A stretch of 64,000 nucleotides of DNA, taken from the NCBI GenBank assembly GCA_036346275.1, contig CM070723.1, forward strand, positions 26,356,176-26,420,175, written 5' to 3'. The position numbers were made by a program, and so were the translations under genes. Origin of the DNA: Otatea glauca (lineage: Eukaryota; Streptophyta; Magnoliopsida; Poales; Poaceae). This document shows positions 58,069 to 64,000 of this stretch, piece after piece (the first letter of the stretch is position 1; each line of letters begins with the position of its first letter). The notes beneath the pieces are model-generated. The model was not told the origin of the DNA, did not search any database, and worked only from the letters and a program-made list of their open reading frames with translations.

Positions 58069-59439
58069 TATAGTGAAGCATTAGTTGCATCAAAGTACTC
58101 AAGACTCCAATTAATCTTTCAAGTCGATTTGGGTTGTGCTCAATCGATCTTAGAGGCATCCATTATGCGTTAATGGAGTGCGGTGATGATTGAGACAACC
58201 GTGTTTGTTGGACTAACATCTTCCATGAGTTGTGAAGTAGGTTGAGTCCAAGATGATAATGAATCGGGAAGAAGAAGAAGAAGTCATTATGTGTTGATGA
58301 GCTTCAAGAGGTGATCCTAAAGTGAAGAGAAGGGCTAGAGAAGGTTCATCATGCGTTGGTGAACAAGAAGAAGAAGGTTCGATCCCGGAGAGAAGATGAT
58401 TGTAAATCATAAAAGCTTCAAGTGGATCGCTAGAGGCAAAGGTATAACTAGCTACGGCTAAGGAGGTGTTCTAGTCTTTTACCGGTCTCGGTGTGTGGAT
58501 GTGAGACCGGGTTGCTAGTTAGGTGCCATACTATTAAGAGGGGTTGAGTCTTTTAACTTGAGCTTCATCATGTGTTGATGAACTCAATCCGATTCACTTT
58601 AGCTCACTCTCTTGTTTGGTGTTTGCATGGAGCTAACCATTTGGCATGTGTTGCAAATGGGTGAAGCTCTTGCATTGGATTTTGCATGAGCAAAGTATTT
58701 GCATATGTTGCAAATAAGGGTGCTCATGCTTGAATCTTAATTGAATCTTATTTGATTTGTTTTTTTGCTTGGAGCTAAGTTTTGCATGTGTTACAAATAG
58801 AGAGCTCGTGCTTTGGTGTTCTAGCTTGTGATTGGATCATGTGTTGATCATCACAAGGCTAAGCTTGGTAAATGCTTTGTGTTTGCAAAATGTGTTTTTG
58901 CAAAGTATTGATTTGTTATTTGCAAATGTGTTTTGCAAATAAGCTGGAAGTTATGAGGTTCGATCCTAGAGCATGTGTTGGCATTTGCAAATGTGTTTTG
59001 CAAAGTGTCGGGATCATGTGTTGACCCTTACATGGCTAAGAGGATTGGTCTTATAAGTCCGTGGTTTATTGGCGAATGCGTTTTGCAAATAAGTTGGAGT
59101 TGTTTGCAAATGCGTTTTGCAAATGAACTTGAGATTATGGGTTTCGATCCTGAAGCAAGTGAATAGTGTTTGCAAATGTGTTCTACAAATTGACTTGATT
59201 ATGTGTTGATCATCACATGGCTAAGAGGATTGATCTCATAAGTTCTTAGTTTATTTGCAAATGTGATTTGCAAATAAGTTGTGCTTAATGCGATTCTTTG
59301 GAGTATGTGATTAACATGTGCAAATGTGTTTTGCATAGTGTTGTGATCATGTGTTGATCCTCACATAGCTCAAAGAATAAATCTTTAATAGTTTGGAGAA
59401 AAGTTTTTGTGAAAAACTGCGTTTTCTCCATATGGCCAG

Positions 59440-59790
59440 TCGTACCGCCCATATAGGACCGGTAGCACCACTGGGCCGGTAGTACCGCTTATGGGAGCAC
59501 GTACTGCCGCTTGGTCCGTTGCTACCGCCCATGGTAGCCCAGTAGCACCGGAGGTCCGGTGCTACCGCCCCTCTGGCCGGTGTGGAAATTCCAGAGAGGG
59601 ATGTTTTTGGGTGGTCTGGCAGTCCGGTGCTACTGGGGTGGTGGCCGGTGCTACCGCCCGAGCGGTAGCACCGCTCCCAGTTGGGCGGTGCTACCGGATT
59701 TCCTGCAACGGCTAGTTTTGTAGCCGTTGGCGAGGAGGCCGGTGCTACCGGTCCCAGTTGGGCGGTAGCACCGAGTTTGCTGGGCACTTT
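59440..59790. repeat. CGGTAGCACCG / CGGTGCTACCG palindromic repeats
   Basis: CGGTAGCACCG, CGGTGCTACCG and CGGTAGTACCG occur about a dozen times in alternating orientation. At about 59646-59674 CGGTGCTACCGC and GCGGTAGCACCG form a perfect 12-bp inverted repeat. CCAGTTGGGCGGT recurs at 59678 and 59755. Similar short palindromic arrays occur in other grass copia LTRs. Confidence 0.8.
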
Positions 59791-59829
59791 GCCCAATTCG
59801 CCCCCAACGGCTAGTTTTGGCTTGGATGC

Positions 59830-59836
59830 TATAAAA
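59830..59836 (+). promoter_or_regulatory. TATA box of the copia-type LTR
   Basis: GCTATAAAAGGAGG, just after a second copy of the phrase AACGGCTAGTTTTG. It is the only strong TATA-like site in the right part of the LTR. Confidence 0.7.
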
Positions 59837-60657
59837 GGAGGTCTTGGGGGGCAAGGGTATGATGTTGGCTTTGTGCTAGAGCATTTTGGTGTTTGTAGGA
59901 GTTGTGTGCATGTTTTACCCTCTTCCATTTGCTTCTTGAGCTAGTGTGAGCCTCTAATTGCATGTGTTGCAATTAGGAGAGGATTGAGAGCCTCTTGTGC
60001 ATGTGTTGCACTTGAGGAGGATCCTAGTGCATGTGTTGCACTTAGGATGTCACCGGAAGTGCATGTGTTGCACTAGGTGAAGTTCAAGCGGAAAGGCTTG
60101 ACTTGTTACTCTTGGAGGTTGCTGCCTCCTAGACGGCGTAGAGCGTCGCGCACGATGAGCTTCTCAACAGAGGTTGTGAGAAGTCCTGGCAAAGTTTGTG
60201 AAGGTTGGAGCTCACCTACCCGAGAGGGAAAAAGAGCTACTACTAGTGGATTCGAGGTGGGTGCTCAATTCGTGGAGCCGGTCCAATTCGTTTAGGCTAA
60301 CCTCAACGTGGACTAGGGGAGACCGGCAAGTCTCCGAACACCACGGTAAAAAGTATCGTGTCTCTTGTGCTTGCATTCTATTCCTTATCTATATTCAAGC
60401 AATATATATTCATAGAAGTAAATTGATTGATTGCTTACCTTTAGGATTGCTATATTTGTTAGAGACATAATTAGTTAGTGCACATAGTGAGCCTAGTTGA
60501 TTTAGGCTTTAATTGTCAAAACCTTAGTTTATCGCTTCCGCATTTATAATTGTTAAGGTTTTGTCATTAGGAAAATTAAAGGTGAATTGCTTTGTATAAA
60601 TTAGTAGAAGAAATTTTAAAAGCCGCCTATTCAACCCCCCTCTAGTCGGCATCCTTG

Positions 60658-61441
60658 ACCTTAAATTTACCCATCTTTTCATCTAATGATTGAATTACAA
60701 TTCTATACATGTGGAAAGATTGAATGGTTGCTTGTGTACACAGAGGTTGCTCTAAATTCTTTAACTAGGGCAGCAGATATACTTGGGATAACACATGGCA
60801 CAATATCCCAGTTCGTGAAGGAGCTATTCGGCAAAGCTAGAGGAAGCAAGGGCTGATTCTAGACTATTCATGGTTTATGGGCAAAGTTAGACTATTGTAC
60901 TATCTCATATGCTTTGTAGAGGGAAAAGAAGCTTCATTTTTTGGGCATCTGAAAGCATACACTATTTTCTTACCATGGATTGGTATGAGTGGTAATGCCT
61001 ACATAATTTTTTTGGAATTTGGATGGACGAACAAAGGATGATCGATATTCTTTCATTTCAGTGGTTTAAGTCTTACAGTACCATGAAAATGTTTAGTAAT
61101 TATCATTTCATACAAATTATCTTTGTTATCTATTTCATTCATATTCATTTTCTTTTACTATGTACCCTAATTAAATTAAAAAAACATAAAACGACACATG
61201 TAGTCCATAAGGATAAAAATTAGAGTTGATCACTATATTTCTCAAGTCTATGGTGCGGTCTGTAAAAACAAGTAAAAAGATGATCCGTTGTACGAGCTAT
61301 CTTTAGTACTGTCTATAAGTGATGGTGGAGTATTATAGATAATTGCCGTCTACACCATTGTACATACCCCCATGCAGGAAGCGCACCGCCCGTGCCGCGC
61401 TGCGCCGCACACCGAGATGAGCCTCTCCCACCACGGCCGCT
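60658..61441 (+). other. Region between LTR and RRM gene, with a possible terminal exon
   Basis: Apart from the segment at 60744-60856 (listed separately), it is AT-rich without recognised features. The last 100-200 bp should hold the promoter and 5' untranslated region of the RRM gene; no clear TATA box was chosen. Confidence 0.45.
60744..60856 (+). pseudogene. Possible terminal exon of an unknown protein
   Basis: After GTGTACACAG, a frame of 37 codons ends with TGA at 60854-60856: VALNSLTRAADILGITHG, then TISQFVKELFGKARGSKG. The composition is strongly protein-like, and the middle could form a helix-turn-helix. I do not recognise the family. The upstream exons would lie where the copia-type LTR now is, so it is probably a fragment. 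Confidence 0.4.
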
Positions 61442-63975
61442 ATGCCGCCACACCCTCACCCGGACCCACAGCGGCAGGGCGTCCTCATGCTCTTCGTCAC
61501 AGGCCTCCTGGACGATGTGAAGCCCCGCGAGATCCACAACCTCTTCTCCCGCTTCCCCGGCTTCGACCACTGCCTCCTCGAGTACACCGGCCGCGGCAAC
61601 CAGGTACCCCCTCCCATCTCCCCTTCCCCTCTCACCCCCGTCTCGATTCCTGTCGCGTGCACTTCTCTAAAACTAAACCCTCTCTTAGAACCCTTCGATT
61701 CGGCTGTTTACGTTGTGCTATCTAGACCTAATTGTGTAGGGGTGGAGCACAATGCAGGTTTCTCTACGCGTTCTAGCGAGGAGAAGATCGGTTGCTATTT
61801 GCTCTGGATGGATGGATTTGTTTTACATTATGTAGATGTCAGCCTACTGCAGTTTGCTTGATGTTGTTTCCGAATTCTGATTCTTATGCCGCAGGCGGTT
61901 GCCTTCGTGTCATTTTTCACTCATCAGGCGGCCTTGTCAGCAATGGCCTCTCTAAATGTGAGTTGTACTATCGAACATCTGTTGAAGAATAATACCGTTA
62001 CATGGAACAAAAACCCAAAGCCTGGACTTGCATAAATGCTAACTAATAGAATTCCCATGCACTTGTCAAATGTTGTTCATCTGAGCCAAAATTCTAACAT
62101 TTGTCTCTACTATATAAAGTACAAGTTTAGTCCATGCATTAGTAGCAATAAATTACCCTACACCTCCTGACTAATCAGCTTCCATTTATTTAGGGTTGAT
62201 AGTCATTGTCACTGATCTAAGGTTGTGTTCCATTCTGGGAACTATTTCTGATCCTGAGACTGGTGATTGTTTGCACATTGAGCTAGCTAAATCGAGTTCA
62301 CGCAAACGTCACGGAGGTGTGATTCATACGCTGTCACTAATTTTCTTAATCTTATCAGAGCTCCCCCATCAATATGCTATTGAAAACTTCCACGCTATTC
62401 AATTGATGACAATTTTCATGTTAGGTGGTGATGTCTACAGAGTTAATGACAAACGGGTTAATAGAACAGAGGGAAATGTTGGGCATGAGAACATCGGCGA
62501 TGAAGGTCTTGATGCATGGGGTGAGGATGATGATGGGGGCAATGATGGTAATGGTCAATTTTATACTTTGATGCCATCTGTAAGCATTACTTAGTTCTTT
62601 TTGTTATATGGGCTTATATGAAAGGGGACATATGGGCTGCAAACCCTTAATTCGGTGTTAACATGTTAATCCCTTTAGTTAGTGCATCAGATGATCAATT
62701 TAGAAGATTCTCAAAACTCTATATATAGAGAGAGATGGTCCTCAACTCCTCTTAGCTATCTTCCAGACTGCCACCATCTAAAATTTTACATTCAGGCTGA
62801 AGTAGTGCTAGGGGAATTAGAAAGAGAAATTTACTGTTGGACGGTAGCAGAGTAGCTTCAATTTTCCTTTATTTATAACTTGTAATATCCTTTTATTTCT
62901 CAAAGAACAACTTGAATATTAACGATTAACACAAAATTTTGATTGTAGAAGGTTTTAAGTGAAGACTTTAAGGACAATCTCTTCTATCCTGTGTTAGCAT
63001 GTTAGCACCAGTAAGGGTTTGCACTTGGATATGTCCCCTATATGAAATAATTATGTGGTGGGATAACTTTTGCATATACATATTAATAAAAATAGTGCAG
63101 TATAGGATATCTCAACACACTGTCAGTAAAACAGAGTGTAAATCTCACCTGCACATTTTTGTTGGCACCAAACATTCTGGAGAAGGTGGATCTGATGAGC
63201 CATCGGACACAAAAAATGATAATACCGGCGACAAGAATGAATTACCTGTGGATCAGAGGTTAGCAGGCACTTCACATTACACATGGTTGGAGATAATGTC
63301 CTTTCTTAATTTAGCATTTCACCCTAATGAACCACTAGAGCTAGTGAGCCACTCCTCTTATGTCTGTGAATTGTGCATGAAATTGTTAGTGATCGATGGT
63401 TGATGTTTCTTTTGATGGGCAGTGGTCAACCAGAGCCCAACCAGCAGAAGGGGCAATCTCCTCCAAATGTGTGTTTCCTGTCATAATTTCACTTTACCAT
63501 GCTTTTACCTTCCATCATTGTTGTAATGTACACTACTACAATGCTGTGAAACAATGTAAGTAGTTGTGCATGAGTTTGTAGCTTAAGTCATTGCATTCTA
63601 CATATGGCATGCTGTTGTTTATGTTTAAGCTTATACTATTCTTTAATAACTACTAGAAAGGCTTGCCTAACTAGCCTTGCAATGTTGATATATGCATGTC
63701 TTGAAGAATAATCTAGTAGCCCAATTTATCTACCAACCTGACAAGTGGGTGGATCTGTGCGAACTGGCTTAATTCTAACTTGTTTTTCTCTTTTAAAATA
63801 CCCATATCATACATGTAAGTGTTCATTTAAAAGTTTTAAGTTCGTATAATATGGCATTGTTCGTACAGGATCATCAAGACAAATCTTCGGTTGATATTAC
63901 ACCTTGTTCTACTTTATTTGTTGCAAATTTGGGACAATTATGCACTGAGAAAGAGCTAAAGGAAGTTTTCTCTAA
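61442..63975 (+). CDS. RNA-binding protein with two RRM domains, seven exons, 3' end outside window
   Basis: Exons by splice sites and phase: 61442-61603, 61895-61957, 62238-62316, 62425-62547, 63186-63258, 63423-63468 and 63869-63975. RRM1 spans exons 1-3: LMLFVTGLLDDVKPREIHNL (RNP2), AVAFVSFFTHQAALSAMASL (RNP1), then DPETGDCLHIELAKSSSRKR. An acidic linker follows (WGEDDDGGNDG and GSDEPSDTKNDNTGDKNELP), then RRM2 starts with CSTLFVANLGQLCTEKELKE. The layout fits plant RBPMS/Whi3-like RNA-binding proteins. Two oddities: the expected N terminus (MSLSHHGRYAATPS, ATG at 61417) is in another frame, so either the ATG at 61442 is used or there is an indel; and exon 3 is preceded by TG, not AG. All other borders are canonical. 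Confidence 0.85.
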
Positions 63976-64000
63976 GTATGTTACCTGAATATACTAATAT

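Larger units (their letters stand above)
57488..60073 (+). repeat. Array of ~24 hairpins with constant TGTGT loop and variable stems
   Basis: Each unit is an arm ending in A, then TGTGT (or TGCGT, TATGT, TGAGT, TGTGA), then the reverse complement beginning with T. Examples with arms: CATCA/TGATG (57488), TCCATTA/TAATGGA (58159), TTCATCA/TGATGAA (58564), TATTTGCA/TGCAAATA (58696), TTTGCAAAA/TTTTGCAAA (58882), TTATTTGCAAA/TTTGCAAATAA (59251), GATCA/TGATC (58835 and 59345), CTAATTGCA/TGCAATTAG (59954) and GTGCA/TGCAC (59997, 60027 and 60059). Several have outer arms as well (GCATGAGCA/TGCTCATGC around 58684-58729). Stems differ between units but pair within them, with some G-T wobbles. Confidence 0.85.
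57094..60657 (+). repeat. Large copia-type LTR with nested solo LTR
   Basis: A polypurine tract (CTAGGGGGAG, about 57084-57093) is followed by TTGATAATATAACTTGACG. The right end has the phrase CAACCCCCCTCTAGTCGGC (60632-60650), which is common near copia LTR ends. Without the nested 520-bp insertion the LTR is about 3 kb. A TATA box at 59830-59836 divides U3 from R-U5. No internal coding region is attached, so this is a solo or truncated copy. The exact right border is uncertain. Confidence 0.6.

Noticed and set aside
58971..58985. CATGTGTTG at 58973 as another member of the hairpin array
   Set aside because: The flanks (GAGCA and TGGCA) pair poorly, so it was not counted.
59347..59928. 193-codon minus-strand frame
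   Set aside because: Produced by the GC-rich palindromic repeats in the LTR; repetitive composition, no domain.

Overview
The window is nuclear DNA from a plant, almost certainly a grass. The signs are spliced plant genes with GC-rich first exons, a Stowaway MITE with TA target duplications, hAT, Helitron and LTR-retrotransposon families typical of grasses, and BAHD and polyubiquitin remnants. The species cannot be fixed from sequence alone. Most of the 64 kb is nested mobile DNA. Likely host genes are few: a decayed BAHD acyltransferase (8.5-9.8 kb), a degenerate polyubiquitin copy (26.0-27.4 kb), an intact ubiquitin-like-domain ORF (33.45-33.97 kb), a broken RadA-type DNA repair gene (53.0-57.0 kb, minus strand) and a two-RRM RNA-binding protein gene that runs off the right edge (61.4-64.0 kb).

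Layout. 1-6.73 kb: minus-strand Ty3/gypsy element of Tat/Retand type, cut by the window start, with an extra ORF upstream of gag and a long leader with tandem repeats. 7.4-8.3 kb: an 83-bp tandem duplication and two MITEs. 8.5-9.8 kb: BAHD pseudogene. 10.5-21.7 kb: a layered block in which a 10-kb Ty1/copia element (target duplication TAGAA) sits inside a long foldback MITE, itself flanked by two direct copies of another MITE. 22.5-25.6 kb: Stowaway, a 730-bp hAT and a miniature LTR element. 26-27.4 kb: polyubiquitin pseudogene split by a solo LTR. 28.8-29.4 kb: LINE endonuclease fragment. 32.4-36.3 kb: LTR fragments, the ubiquitin-like ORF and a non-autonomous Helitron just upstream of it. 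37.3-39.1 kb: old LTR remnant. 40.25-51.92 kb: complete 11.7-kb chromodomain-type Ty3/gypsy element (target duplication ATGAC) with near-identical 3.1-kb LTRs but a ruined polyprotein. 53-57 kb: RadA exons, with a gene-carrying hAT element in the largest intron. 57.1-60.66 kb: a 3-kb copia-type LTR with a nested solo LTR (target duplication TATAG). 61.4-64 kb: RRM gene.

The most unusual signal is in the 57.1-60.66 kb LTR. About two dozen short hairpins share one loop (TGTGT or a one-base variant) but have different stems whose two arms co-vary. The second most interesting is the hAT element at 54.3-55.8 kb. It carries two spliced exons of a ChaN-like (RETICULATA-RELATED type) gene, with the intron retained, on the strand opposite to the RadA gene whose intron it occupies. 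All identifications are by eye; no database search was run.
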